A stretch of 64,000 bases of DNA from Paracidovorax valerianellae (lineage in GTDB: Bacteria > Pseudomonadota > Gammaproteobacteria > Burkholderiales > Burkholderiaceae_C). The notes beneath the pieces are model-generated. The model ran no database searches. It was not told the origin of the DNA and saw only the letters and a program-made list of their open reading frames with translations. Position 1 is the first letter of the stretch, and each line of letters starts with the position of its first letter. The position numbers were made by a program, and so were the translations under genes. Of this stretch, positions 50,524 to 61,737 are shown piece after piece. The stretch is from positions 1 to 64,000 of the forward strand of contig NZ_FMZC01000007.1 in NCBI RefSeq assembly GCF_900102625.1. Direction: 5' to 3'.

Positions 50524-51801
50524 ATGTCCCTTAAGCGAAACATCCTGGCGAACTACGTCGGCTCGGGAGCAGTCGCGCTCGCGCCCATTCTTGCCCTGCC
50601 TTGGTATCTCGCTGCGCTTGGCCCACTGCAGTTCGGCTTCGTGGGTTTCGTCACGACCCTGCAAGCTGTGCTCAACCTGCTCGACGCAGGCATGAGCCAG
50701 GCTTTGGTGCGCGAGATATCCTTGCGCGCCGCTGGCGAAGGTGTGACCAAGCCGCGCACGGCCGCATTGCTGTACGGATTCGAGCGACTCTATTGGGCAC
50801 TTGCATTGCTTATCGGCCTTGGGCTGATCTTGCTCGCTACTCCCATCGCGCGCCACTGGCTTCATTTAGACGGGGCGGGCGAGGCCAACGGCCGTGCCGC
50901 GGTGATCGGAGCGGCTGCCATCTTCGCAACGATGTTCCCTGGGTCGCTTTACCGCAGTGTTCTTGTCGGCACGGAGCGCCAGGTGGCGCTGAACAAAATT
51001 CTGTTCTTCGCCACGCTGATCCGCCACGTAGGCGCTGTGATCGCTGTAACGAACTGGCCATCGCTGATCACCTATCTGGCCTGGCACATGGTGGCAGGTC
51101 TGTTCGAAACCGGTCTGCGTGCCCGCGTTGCCTGGTCTGCAACGGGAATGCATCGCGCCGACGCACGATGGCAAAACGATGTGATCCGCCAAGCCTGGCC
51201 GGCGATCGCTGGTCTCGCCACTGCTTCAGGCCTAGGCGCGCTGACGATGCAATTGGACAAAGCGTTGCTCAGCAACCTCATATCGATCACGGACTTTGGC
51301 TACTATGTGATCGCTTCGTCCGCGGCGGCAGGCGTACTTCAGTTGGTCTATCCACTGATGCAGGCTGTCCTGCCTCGCGCATTTCGCCTTAAAGAAGACC
51401 CCGCTGCCCTGCGCCATCTGTACAACCGGCTATTCGGATTAATTGCACTGGCCGCAGCCACAGGCATGGCCATCTACGCCGCTGCAGGGAAATGGCTACT
51501 GGGGTGGTGGCTGAAGGACATGCATGCCGTTTCCGTGGTCTACCCGCTACTTGGCTGGCTGCTGTTCGGTGCAATCATCAATGCGTTCTACAACGTGGGC
51601 TATGCCCATTGGCTGGTGCTTGGAAGAATTAAGCGCATCCTGCAAGTCAACTTGCTGGCTGGAATGCTGTGTCTGTTGATCATTCCTCCCATGGTTTCCC
51701 GTTTCGGCATGATTGGCGCGACATCAGGTTGGCTGATCATCAATTTCATCGGCTTTATCGCTAGCCTGCCTGGCCTCCTCAAGATCGACCATGAACGCTA
51801 A
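50524..51801 (+). CDS. Oligosaccharide flippase, Wzx/MATE-like
   Basis: 425 residues with about 12 to 14 hydrophobic segments (for example GAVALAPILALPWYLAALGP, YWALALLIGLGLILLATPIA, GATSGWLIINFIGFIASLPG) and the start MSLKRNILANYVGSGAVALA typical of polysaccharide exporters. It would flip lipid-linked glycan units to the periplasm. The next start overlaps it by 11 bases. Confidence 0.87.
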   Translation: MSLKRNILANYVGSGAVALAPILALPWYLAALGPLQFGFVGFVTTLQAVLNLLDAGMSQALVREISLRAAGEGVTKPRTAALLYGFERLYWALALLIGLGLILLATPIARHWLHLDGAGEANGRAAVIGAAAIFATMFPGSLYRSVLVGTERQVALNKILFFATLIRHVGAVIAVTNWPSLITYLAWHMVAGLFETGLRARVAWSATGMHRADARWQNDVIRQAWPAIAGLATASGLGALTMQLDKALLSNLISITDFGYYVIASSAAAGVLQLVYPLMQAVLPRAFRLKEDPAALRHLYNRLFGLIALAAATGMAIYAAAGKWLLGWWLKDMHAVSVVYPLLGWLLFGAIINAFYNVGYAHWLVLGRIKRILQVNLLAGMLCLLIIPPMVSRFGMIGATSGWLIINFIGFIASLPGLLKIDHER

Positions 51802-52591
51802 GCTGAAGAAGTTTTACTGGATCCTCTCGGAGCAGTTCGGAATAGACCCCCGGCGACTACTGCGCTCGCTGCGCGGTACGCCGCGCTACCTGCGCGACCT
51901 TTTACGCTTTCGACGCCAGTACCAAGGCCCGCTCGAGTTGATGCCCTGCCTTCATGACTGGTACGAAGAAGGAGGAACGACCAAAAGCGAATATTTCTTG
52001 CAGGATCTTCACGTGGCGCAGCAAATCCATAAGCATGGGCCAGAGCGCCATGTGGACATCGGGTCTCGTGTGGATGGCTTCGTGGCGCATGTCGCAAGCT
52101 TCCGCGACATCGAAGTCTTCGATATCCGCGCCATCACCGCGGAGTTGCCCAGCATCCGCTTTAAGCAGGCCGATCTGATGAATCCGGCGCCGGAACTGGC
52201 GAACTATTGCGATTCGCTGTCCTGCTTGCATGCTCTGGAGCATTTCGGCCTTGGGCGCTACGGCGATATACTCGATCCTAGGGGCAGTGCCACGGGTCTG
52301 CGTAACATGGCACGCATCCTCCGGCCTGGTGGCCGGCTTTATCTCTCGGTGCCCGTCGGCAGAGAACGGGTTCTATTCAATGCCCATCGCGTTTTCTCAG
52401 CACAAAATGTGGTGCGGATGGCCGAGACAGAAGGACTGTCGCTGCGCCAATTCGCGGCGGTCGGCGTTGAACGGCGCGTGATCGAATATCCGGAATGGGA
52501 AGCCTCAATCGCCCGATTCGATCAGCAGGACTACACCCTCGGCATCTTCACCTTCGAACGCCTCGACACCCACACCAGCAAGCCCATATGA
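51791..52591 (+). CDS. DUF268-type protein with methyltransferase-like fold
   Basis: 266 residues. The section HVDIGSRVDGFVAHVASFRD, then IEVFDIR and IRFKQADLMN, and the block DSLSCLHALEHFGLGRYGDI are the DUF268 signature and resemble a SAM-binding domain (DIGSR in place of the glycine motif). LRPGGRLYLSVPVGRERVLF is the usual post-motif strand. Such proteins occur in glycan loci and may modify a sugar; the reaction is not known. Overlaps the flippase by 11 bases and the next gene by ATGA. Confidence 0.75.
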   Translation: MNAKLKKFYWILSEQFGIDPRRLLRSLRGTPRYLRDLLRFRRQYQGPLELMPCLHDWYEEGGTTKSEYFLQDLHVAQQIHKHGPERHVDIGSRVDGFVAHVASFRDIEVFDIRAITAELPSIRFKQADLMNPAPELANYCDSLSCLHALEHFGLGRYGDILDPRGSATGLRNMARILRPGGRLYLSVPVGRERVLFNAHRVFSAQNVVRMAETEGLSLRQFAAVGVERRVIEYPEWEASIARFDQQDYTLGIFTFERLDTHTSKPI

Positions 52592-53445
52592 CGACGACAC
52601 GCGTCTTTTTGCGCGGCGGGCTCGGCAACCAGTTCTTTGAATGGCTGCACGCGCTGACTCTGGCCGAGTCAGGAGCCGATGTTGCGCTCGACACCAGCTT
52701 CCTTCGCAAAGTACCAGGCAATCAAGCCATTGGCGCATTGGAATTGGCCAAGGTGTTCATCGAGCTTCGATTGCCGCTTCGCCGTACGGAAGGGCTGTGG
52801 CGAGCTGAACGGGTGCTTGTACGTGCAGCCCGACTTCTGGGCCAATTGCATAGCGATGCGTCCCCTGTCCGAAGCGATTTGCGTACACGGTATCACTACG
52901 GTTACTACCAGCATCCGCGCCATCACAGTGTGCATGCCCTGCGACAGGCTCGTGAGCTGTTACGCCCTGCGTTTCGCACCGCTCCCGCAGGGCTGCAACG
53001 CTACGCAGCCATTCATGTGAGAGGGGGCGACTATGCTGCCTCGCGATACAACCGAGAACAGATCGGTCCGCTCGGTCCAGGCTACTACTGCGGCGTACTG
53101 CAGGCACTGGCGCGTGACTGGCCTGAATTGCAGTGGCTCGTCATCTCCGACGACTATTCACATGCCCGGGCCATGCTTTCGCCGTTAGTGGAAACTAACC
53201 GTTGCCTTTTTCTTGACACCCATCTCGGCGGCCGCGAAACGCCCGATCAGGCTTTGCAAGCCTTGATCAACGCTGATGTACTGGCCTGTGCCAACAGCTC
53301 GTTCAGTGCGCTGGCTGGCTATGTAGGCCGCGCTCACACTGTGTTCGCACCAGATCCGTGGTTCCGCAGCCCTGCACTTGCAGCGACGGATCCGTCATTT
53401 CCGATGTGGCATCGGTTCAATGCTGATTTCATAACGAAACCATGA
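52588..53445 (+). CDS. Alpha-1,2-fucosyltransferase-like (GT11)
   Basis: 285 residues from MTTTRVFLRGGLGNQFFEWL; the GGLGNQFF opening is typical of GT11. The diagnostic HXRXGDY motif is present as HVRGGDY (about residue 148) and NADVLACANSSFSALAGYVG near the end is the third conserved block. It would move fucose from GDP-L-fucose, made by gmd and fcl next door, to the 2-position of a galactose-like acceptor. Start and stop both overlap neighbours. Confidence 0.85.
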   Translation: MTTTRVFLRGGLGNQFFEWLHALTLAESGADVALDTSFLRKVPGNQAIGALELAKVFIELRLPLRRTEGLWRAERVLVRAARLLGQLHSDASPVRSDLRTRYHYGYYQHPRHHSVHALRQARELLRPAFRTAPAGLQRYAAIHVRGGDYAASRYNREQIGPLGPGYYCGVLQALARDWPELQWLVISDDYSHARAMLSPLVETNRCLFLDTHLGGRETPDQALQALINADVLACANSSFSALAGYVGRAHTVFAPDPWFRSPALAATDPSFPMWHRFNADFITKP

Positions 53446-54233
53446 GCCTGCCGCGCGTTTCCGTCGTCATGCCTATCTACAACGCCGAAGCGACGTTGCA
53501 GAGGGCGCTGGACTCGATACGCAACCAGACCTTGCTGCCATTCGAGGTGATCTGCGTGGACGACGGCTCGCGCGACGGCTCCGTCTGCGTGGCGGAGCGC
53601 TACGACCCAGCAAGCGCCTTCGTACTGCGTGTGGTGAAGCAACCGCGCAACGCAGGCGCCGCTGCCGCGCGCAATCGCGGCCTGGACTTGGCTGCCGGCG
53701 AGATCGTTGGCTTTCTGGACGCGGACGACATTTGGTCGCCCGACAAGCTTGAGCGCCAGCTAGAGGCAATGCTGAACCAAGATTTGGACCTCGTCGGGGG
53801 CCACTCCGGAGTGCGCGCGCAAGAGATGCCGGCATCCGTAAACGACGGTGATCCCGCACCGCTGGACGTCCATGTGGTCAGTCTGCTGCCAGCCATGCTG
53901 TCCAATCCGTTTCATACATCGTCCGTAATAGTTAGGCGAGATGGGAGAGTGCGTTTTCCCGACAATGGCCAGCTCAGCGAAGACTACGCACTTTGGCTTC
54001 AGTTGATAGCGGCCGGCTGGCGGTGTGCACGCCACTCTCAACCGCTGTCGTTCATGTACAAGCCTGCTTTCGGCAGTTCTGGCCTGAGCGCACAGCTTTG
54101 GCGCATGCAGCGCGGTGAACTGTTTGCGCTAGGCGCCGTCGGCAGACGTGGGCACAGAGGCGCTCTGGCGCTCGCATTGCCCGTTTCGTGTCTGAAGTTC
54201 GGTATACGTCTGTTGCGTACTTGGCTGCGCTAG
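53442..54233 (+). CDS. Glycosyltransferase family 2 (GT-A fold)
   Basis: 263 residues. VSVVMPIYNAEATLQRALDS with EVICVDDGSRDGSVCV and the metal-binding FLDADDIWSPDK (DXD) are the GT2 core. PDNGQLSEDYALWLQLIAAG gives the conserved ED...W acceptor-site block. Acts on the cytoplasmic face in glycan assembly. Start overlaps the GT11 stop by ATGA. The gene ends 75 bases before lysS. Confidence 0.88.
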   Translation: MSLPRVSVVMPIYNAEATLQRALDSIRNQTLLPFEVICVDDGSRDGSVCVAERYDPASAFVLRVVKQPRNAGAAAARNRGLDLAAGEIVGFLDADDIWSPDKLERQLEAMLNQDLDLVGGHSGVRAQEMPASVNDGDPAPLDVHVVSLLPAMLSNPFHTSSVIVRRDGRVRFPDNGQLSEDYALWLQLIAAGWRCARHSQPLSFMYKPAFGSSGLSAQLWRMQRGELFALGAVGRRGHRGALALALPVSCLKFGIRLLRTWLR

Positions 54234-54308
54234 GGCCGCTTGTTTAACTTGGCTCTTAAAATGGCCGGTTTCGTCGCGCGACGCCTCACTTCGCCATCAT
54301 TTCAATCT

Positions 54309-55847
54309 ATGTCCGATACCACCACGCCTGCCTCCGACGACAACCAGCTCATTGCCGAGCGCCGCGAAAAACTCAAGGCCCTGCGGGAGGCCCAGGCAGC
54401 GGGCAAGGGCGTGGCGTTTCCCAACGATTTCAAGCCCGCTCACCACGTGGCGGACCTGCAGGCGCAGTACGCAGCGCACGATGCCGAAGCGCTCGAAGCC
54501 ACGCCCGTGACCGTGAGCGTCGCCGGCCGGATGATGCTCAAGCGCGTCATGGGCAAAGCCAGCTTCGCGACCGTTCAGGACGGTTCGCTGGGCACGACGG
54601 GTGGGCGCCTGCAGCTGTACGTCACGCGCGATGCGCTGGGCGAAGAGCTCTATGCCGCGTTCAAGCATTGGGACCTGGGCGACATCGTGGGTGCCGAGGG
54701 CACGCTGATGAAGACCAAGACCGGCGAGCTGTCGATCAAGGTCTCCACGCTGCGCCTGCTGACCAAGAGCCTGCGCCCCATGCCGGACAAGTTCCACGGT
54801 GTGGCCGACCAGGAAGTGAAGTACCGCCAGCGCTATGTGGACCTGATGACCGACGAAACCGCGCGCAGCCGTTTCATCGCCCGCAGCAAGGCCGTGAGCG
54901 GCCTGCGCGAGTTCATGGTGCAGCACGGCTTTCTCGAAGTGGAAACGCCCATGCTCCACCCGATTCCCGGCGGCGCGAACGCCAAGCCGTTCGTCACGCA
55001 CCACAACGCGCTGGAGCAGGAGATGTACCTGCGCATCGCGCCCGAGCTGTACCTGAAGCGCCTGGTGGTGGGCGGCTTCGAGCGCGTGTTCGAGATCAAC
55101 CGCAACTTCCGCAACGAAGGCATCTCGGTGCGCCACAACCCCGAGTTCACCATGATGGAGTTCTACGCGGCGTACTGGAACTACCGCGATTTGATGGACT
55201 TCACCGAGCAACTGGTGCGCGACGCAGCCATGAAGGCCGCAGGCACGTTGCAGCTCACCTACGGCGGCCGCGAGGTCGATCTGTCGCAGCCGTTCCAGCG
55301 GCTGACCATCCGCGAAGCGATCTTCCAGTTCACCGAGGCCGGCGCCCATGTGGACGACGCCGCCTGGCTCATCAGCGCCCTCAAGAAGCTGGGAATGAGC
55401 GAAGAGAAGAACCAGCTATCCAAGCGCACGCTGGCCAGCCTGCAGGTGCTGTACTTCGAAGAAACCGTGGAAGACAAGCTCTGGCAGCCGACCTTCATCA
55501 TGGAGCACCCTACCGAAATCAGCCCCCTGGCCCGTGCGAACGACACGCGGCCCGAGGTGACCGAGCGGTTCGAGCTGTACATCACCGGCCGCGAGTTCGG
55601 CAACGGCTTCTCCGAGCTGAACGACGCCGAGGACCAGGCCGCGCGCTTTCAGGCCCAGGTGACGGCCAAGGACAGCGGCGACGACGAGGCCATGTTCTTC
55701 GACCACGACTTCGTGCGTGCGCTCGAATACGGCATGCCGCCCACCGGTGGTTGCGGAATCGGCATCGATCGGTTGATGATGCTGCTGACCGACAGCCCCA
55801 GCATTCGCGACGTGATCCTGTTCCCTGCATTGCGCCGAGAGCATTGA
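54309..55847 (+). CDS. lysS: Lysyl-tRNA synthetase (class II)
   Basis: 512 residues from [20 protein letters not shown]. The OB-fold anticodon-binding domain ([20 protein letters not shown]) precedes the class II core: motif 2 [20 protein letters not shown] with TMMEFYAAY, and motif 3 [20 protein letters not shown]. Attaches lysine to tRNA-Lys. Upstream in-frame codons to 54240 are not family-like. Confidence 0.98.
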   Translation: MSDTTTPASDDNQLIAERREKLKALREAQAAGKGVAFPNDFKPAHHVADLQAQYAAHDAEALEATPVTVSVAGRMMLKRVMGKASFATVQDGSLGTTGGRLQLYVTRDALGEELYAAFKHWDLGDIVGAEGTLMKTKTGELSIKVSTLRLLTKSLRPMPDKFHGVADQEVKYRQRYVDLMTDETARSRFIARSKAVSGLREFMVQHGFLEVETPMLHPIPGGANAKPFVTHHNALEQEMYLRIAPELYLKRLVVGGFERVFEINRNFRNEGISVRHNPEFTMMEFYAAYWNYRDLMDFTEQLVRDAAMKAAGTLQLTYGGREVDLSQPFQRLTIREAIFQFTEAGAHVDDAAWLISALKKLGMSEEKNQLSKRTLASLQVLYFEETVEDKLWQPTFIMEHPTEISPLARANDTRPEVTERFELYITGREFGNGFSELNDAEDQAARFQAQVTAKDSGDDEAMFFDHDFVRALEYGMPPTGGCGIGIDRLMMLLTDSPSIRDVILFPALRREH

Positions 55848-55914
55848 AGAAGGCTGAGGACTGCGGTCTTTTCAGGCCGCATGGCCTGCCCCCGCCTTCA
55901 GGAAAGGGACCGCG

Positions 55915-56952
55915 ATGACCACACCCCAACCCACCCCGTTGCCGCAGCGCAACGGCGGCACGGCGGACGCCATGCCCTTCACCGTGCTGGTGGTGGAGGA
56001 CCAGACCTCGCTGCGGGCCGTGCTGGTGGCGGAGCTGCGCCACGCGGGCGTGGTCGACGTGCTGGAGGCGGCGTCGGGCGACAAGGCGCTGGACCTGTTC
56101 CAGCTGCACCGCCCGGACCTCGTGCTGCTGGACATTCGCCTGTCCGACCACAACGACGGCTACTGGGTCGCCCAGCAGATGCGCGAGGCCGAACCGGGGG
56201 GCTGGACGCCCATCATCTTTCTCTCGGGACTGGACAGCGACCTCGACGTATGGCGCGGCATCGAGGCCGGTGGCGACGACTACCTGGTCAAGCCCGTCAA
56301 GCCCATCGTGCTGGTGGCCAAGCTGCGCGCCATGCGCCGCCTGCTGGACATGCGCCGCCGGCTGGTGTCGCTGTCGCAGGAACTGCACATCGCCAACCAG
56401 CGGCTCAATGAAATGGTCGAGGTGGATGCGCTCACCGGCTTGGTGAACCGCCGCGGCCTGGACCGCATCCTGCACAACGAGATCGCCACGGCGCGACGCG
56501 ACGGTGAGCCGCTCACGCTGATGCTGTGCGACCTGGACCATTTCAAACGCTTTAACGACTCGGCCGGCCATCTGCAGGGCGATGCCTGCCTGAAAGACGT
56601 GAGCCGGCTGCTGCGCGACGTCTGCACGCGTCCACGCGACGTGGCGGCGCGCTACGGCGGCGAAGAATTCGCGCTGATCCTTCCCGGAACGCCCCGCTCC
56701 GGCGCCATGACCTTCGCGCGCGCGCTGGGCAAACTGCTTTCGGTGCGCGCCTTTTCCCACCCCGATTCGCCGCTGGGCCCCGTGCTCACGCTCTCCGGCG
56801 GCATCACCACGTGCATTCCCGACGAGGGCACCAGCGCGGAGGCCATGCTGATGCGTGCCGACCAGGCGCTCTATGCCGCCAAGGCCCAGGGGCGCGCCCG
56901 GTTCTTCAGCTTCGAGATGCAGATGGACACCGTCGAGCAGCTGCGCAGCTGA
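55915..56952 (+). CDS. Response regulator with GGDEF domain (diguanylate cyclase)
   Basis: 345 residues. Receiver domain (about residues 22-140) with the phosphoacceptor Asp in DLVLLDIRLSD and the Lys in YLVKPVKP, then a helical linker and a GGDEF domain (about 175-330) with the active motif GGEEF in AARYGGEEFALILPG and DLDHFKRFNDSAGH. It should make cyclic di-GMP under control of an unknown sensor kinase. The upstream lysS terminates 67 bases before; the stop overlaps the MscS start (TGATG). Confidence 0.92.
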   Translation: MTTPQPTPLPQRNGGTADAMPFTVLVVEDQTSLRAVLVAELRHAGVVDVLEAASGDKALDLFQLHRPDLVLLDIRLSDHNDGYWVAQQMREAEPGGWTPIIFLSGLDSDLDVWRGIEAGGDDYLVKPVKPIVLVAKLRAMRRLLDMRRRLVSLSQELHIANQRLNEMVEVDALTGLVNRRGLDRILHNEIATARRDGEPLTLMLCDLDHFKRFNDSAGHLQGDACLKDVSRLLRDVCTRPRDVAARYGGEEFALILPGTPRSGAMTFARALGKLLSVRAFSHPDSPLGPVLTLSGGITTCIPDEGTSAEAMLMRADQALYAAKAQGRARFFSFEMQMDTVEQLRS

Positions 56953-57626
56953 TGGGAGGAATCTTGCCGAGCGACTGGAGCTTCATGCTGCGCCTGAAAC
57001 CCTACTTCCCCGACTGGATCCAGGACTGGCTGGACATCATCGTGCCGGGCTTGCAGATTCTGCTGATTCTGATCGTCGGGGTGGTCCTGCAGCGCACGCT
57101 GCGCCGGCTGGTGGCGCGCGCAGGCCACCACTACCAATGGCCCATCGAGATGATGGTGCCGATCAACGGGCTGCTGCGCTGGGTCATCATGGGCAGCGCG
57201 TTTTTGCTGGTGCTGGAGCGGCTGGGCGTGTCCGCCACGGTGCTGTGGACCGCTTTCACGGGCTTCGCCACCGTCGGCGCGGTCGCCTTCTTCGCCGCGT
57301 GGAGCGTGCTGTCCAACCTGTTCTGCGCCCTGCTCATCTTCACCGTGGGCCCCTTTCGCCTGGGGGACTACATCGAAGTGCTGGACACCGCGGAAAAGCC
57401 CGGTGCCAAGGGCCGCGTGATCGACATCAATCTGCTCTACACCACGCTCGAAGACTTCGCGTCCAGCGAAGACGGCTCGGACAGCGTGCTGCTTCAGATT
57501 CCCAACGCCCTGATCTTTCAGCGCGTCGTGCGCCGATGGAAGGGCGGCCCGCCCCGAAAGCCGGGCGCCGAGCCTGCAGAAACCCCACCGGCGGAAGTTC
57601 CGCTCATCAGCCAAGACACGGTTTGA
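56952..57626 (+). CDS. Mechanosensitive channel of the MscS family
   Basis: 224 residues from the ATG at 56952, coupled to the diguanylate cyclase stop (TGATG); an ATG at 56985 is an alternative. Three membrane segments (LQILLILIVGVVLQRTLRRL, LRWVIMGSAFLLVLERLGVS, and the pore-lining GFATVGAVAFFAAWSVLSNL) followed by the beta domain FTVGPFRLGDYIEVLDTAEK. Opens under membrane tension. The C-terminal cytoplasmic part is shorter than in E. coli MscS. Confidence 0.87.
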   Translation: MGGILPSDWSFMLRLKPYFPDWIQDWLDIIVPGLQILLILIVGVVLQRTLRRLVARAGHHYQWPIEMMVPINGLLRWVIMGSAFLLVLERLGVSATVLWTAFTGFATVGAVAFFAAWSVLSNLFCALLIFTVGPFRLGDYIEVLDTAEKPGAKGRVIDINLLYTTLEDFASSEDGSDSVLLQIPNALIFQRVVRRWKGGPPRKPGAEPAETPPAEVPLISQDTV

Positions 57627-57717
57627 TTCGCGCCTGCGCGGTACTGGTCGTTTTCACCTGAAATGCCGGCAGGGAACCGGCGGGTCAGTGCCATGGCTCG
57701 GCCCTGTCCCTCGCAGG

Positions 57718-59766
<2,049 letters not shown>

Positions 59767-60064
59767 GGTTTTTCTCCTGAAGGCCATCCGCCGTGGGCTC
59801 AGCAGCCTTAGCGGGCAGATGGTCTCTTCAGAACGGCGCTTGGAGAGGGCCGTTGACCCGCAGTTGTAGGCCAATGTTCGCCGCGCGATGCGGGCGCATG
59901 GGCCACCGCGAGCCCCTCATGCCGGCTTTTAAGCGAACGTTGGCCGAAAGCCATCCGATTCGGGCGGGTTTTCAACGCACGGCAGAGAATCTCCGGTCCT
60001 TGCACTGCCCACGAACAAGCAACGATTGCTTACCAATCGATCGGCCAAACCACTGAGACGGGGG
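59767..60064 (-). other. Intergenic region between nagZ and the DUF3300 gene
   Basis: 298 bases between two minus-strand genes. A small dyad AAGCAA-CGA-TTGCTT lies at about 60017-60031. No gene, RNA or clear promoter was recognised. Confidence 0.4.
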
Positions 60065-61243
60065 TCAAGGCAGCAATTCGAGGGCTTGCAGATAGGCCGG
60101 CTGCAGCATCAGTTCGTCCCACGGCTGGGGCAGGGTTTCAGGCAGCAGGGCCACGCGGCGGGATTCGCTGTCGGGGCTGGCCTGCCAGCGGCCTGCCGAG
60201 CGGGCCTGTTGCAATCCGTCCAGCACCTCGTCCAGCACTTCTCCCTTGCGGGCGCCCTCGCCCACTAGGCTCTGGTTGCACAGCAGCACCAGATCGCAGC
60301 CCGCATCGAGCGCGGCCACAGCGGCATCGGTGTAGCTGACCGTCTGGCCATCGATGCGGCGCGCGCCCTCCATGCTCAGGTCGTCGCTGAAGATCGCGCC
60401 GTCGAAACGCAACTGCTGGCGCAGGATGTCCTGCAGCCAGCGCCGCGAAAAACCGGCTGGCCGGGCATCGACCTTCGGGTAGATCACGTGCGCGGGCATC
60501 ACGCTGGTGAGCGTGCTCGACAGCCACGGGTACGGCGCCGCGTCGTCGGACAGCAGGGCCTTGAGGCTGCGCGGGTCCACGGGAATGTCGGTGTGCGAAT
60601 CGGCCCGCACGAAGCCATGCCCCGGAAAGTGCTTGCCGCAATTGGCCATGCCGGCCTGCAGCAGGCCGTGCATCAGGCTCTTGGCCAGCAGCGCCACGAC
60701 GCGCGGATCGCGATGGAACGCCCGGTCGCCGATCACGCTGCTGCGCGAAGCGGAAGCCGAAGCGTCCTGCGCGGGCCCGGGGGCGTCATCGGACCAGTCG
60801 AGGTCAAGCACGGGCGTGAAGCTGAAGTCCACACCGCACGACCGCAACTCGCTGCCCAGCACATAGCCCGCCGCCGTCGCCGCGTTGGTTGCGCGCAGCG
60901 CGCCGCCGCCCGGCACGGCCTTGGCGCCCCGCCCGTCGCCGTGCATCCAAAGCTCGCCGAACGCCCGCATGGGCGGCAGTTGCGTGAACCCATCGCTGCG
61001 AAAGCGCTGCACGCGGCCGCCTTCGTGGTCCACACAGATCAGCAGATCGTCGCGCACCGCCTTGATGGCGCTGGTGAGTGCGAGCAGCTGCGCGCGGTCC
61101 TGCCAGTTGCGCGTGAACAGGATCACGCCGCCCGTGAGCGGGTGCGCCAGCCGGCGGCGGTCGGCTGCGGTGAGTTCGAGGCCGGCAACATCGAGGATGA
61201 GGGGCGCGTGTTCGGAAGAAGTCATGGCCAAGGATTCACTCAT
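60065..61243 (-). CDS. nagZ: Beta-N-acetylhexosaminidase
   Basis: 392 residues (an ATG six codons later is also possible). GH3 enzyme that removes GlcNAc from anhydro-muropeptides in cell-wall recycling. DVAGLELTAADRRRLAHPLT, VDHEGGRVQRF, the catalytic-loop NCGKHFPGHGFVRADSHTDI and the nucleophile Asp in IFSDDLSMEGARR are family marks. Its 5' end lies next to a repeat-like AT-rich stretch. Confidence 0.95.
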   Translation of the reverse strand: MSESLAMTSSEHAPLILDVAGLELTAADRRRLAHPLTGGVILFTRNWQDRAQLLALTSAIKAVRDDLLICVDHEGGRVQRFRSDGFTQLPPMRAFGELWMHGDGRGAKAVPGGGALRATNAATAAGYVLGSELRSCGVDFSFTPVLDLDWSDDAPGPAQDASASASRSSVIGDRAFHRDPRVVALLAKSLMHGLLQAGMANCGKHFPGHGFVRADSHTDIPVDPRSLKALLSDDAAPYPWLSSTLTSVMPAHVIYPKVDARPAGFSRRWLQDILRQQLRFDGAIFSDDLSMEGARRIDGQTVSYTDAAVAALDAGCDLVLLCNQSLVGEGARKGEVLDEVLDGLQQARSAGRWQASPDSESRRVALLPETLPQPWDELMLQPAYLQALELLP

Positions 61244-61256
61244 TTTTTAATAGCAA
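61243..61256. repeat. Repeat-core fragment before nagZ
   Basis: tttttaatagcaac, a fragment resembling half of the GCTATTAAAT...ATAGC core. Weak on its own. Confidence 0.35.
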
Positions 61257-61285
61257 CAAAGGCAATACAGTCGTGCGCTGCAGCC

Positions 61286-61678
61286 TTATTTCTTCTCAAC
61301 CACGCAAAAGCTCGCCGCGTAATCGGATTCGTCGGTCACCGTCAGGTGGCACTGCAGGCCCTGCCCTTCGAACCAGTCTTTCAGGGCCCCGTGCAGCACG
61401 ATCACCGGCTGGCCGCTGGGCAGCTTGGCGACCTCGCAATGGCGCCAGGTCATCGGCATGCGCATGCCCATGCCGATGGCTTTGCTGAAAGCCTCCTTGG
61501 CGGAGAACCGGGTGGCCAGGTAGCGCACACCGCGTTCGGGCCAGCGGGCACCGCGCTCGCGCCACGTCTTCAGCTCGCCCTCGGCGAGCACCTTTTCGGC
61601 AAAGCGGTCGCCGTGGCGTTCCAGGCTCGCGCGGATGCGGCGGATGTCGCAGATGTCGGTGCCGATGCCGTAGATCAT
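61286..61678 (-). CDS. acpS: Holo-[acyl-carrier-protein] synthase
   Basis: 130 residues. [20 protein letters not shown] begins the phosphopantetheinyl transferase; the Mg-binding Asp is in GTDI and the second block is [20 protein letters not shown]. Transfers 4'-phosphopantetheine from CoA to apo-ACP. Part of the era-recO-pdxJ-acpS-nagZ cluster. Confidence 0.96.
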   Translation of the reverse strand: MIYGIGTDICDIRRIRASLERHGDRFAEKVLAEGELKTWRERGARWPERGVRYLATRFSAKEAFSKAIGMGMRMPMTWRHCEVAKLPSGQPVIVLHGALKDWFEGQGLQCHLTVTDESDYAASFCVVEKK

Positions 61679-61718
61679 GGTTTCAAGGGTCCAATCTGCC
61701 TCAAGGGCATGAAATACC

Positions 61719-61735
61719 GCGGTGTATTGCTATCA
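61719..61735. repeat. Dispersed repeat core in reverse orientation
   Basis: ggtgtattgctatcaat is the reverse complement of ATTGATAGCAATACACC, the core of the copy at 10385. It lies between pdxJ and acpS. Confidence 0.65.
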
Positions 61736-61737
61736 AT

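Noticed and set aside
45904-54233. O-antigen polymerase hidden among the glycan genes
   Set aside because: The only multi-span proteins here are the sugar transferase and the flippase; neither has the large periplasmic loop of Wzy.
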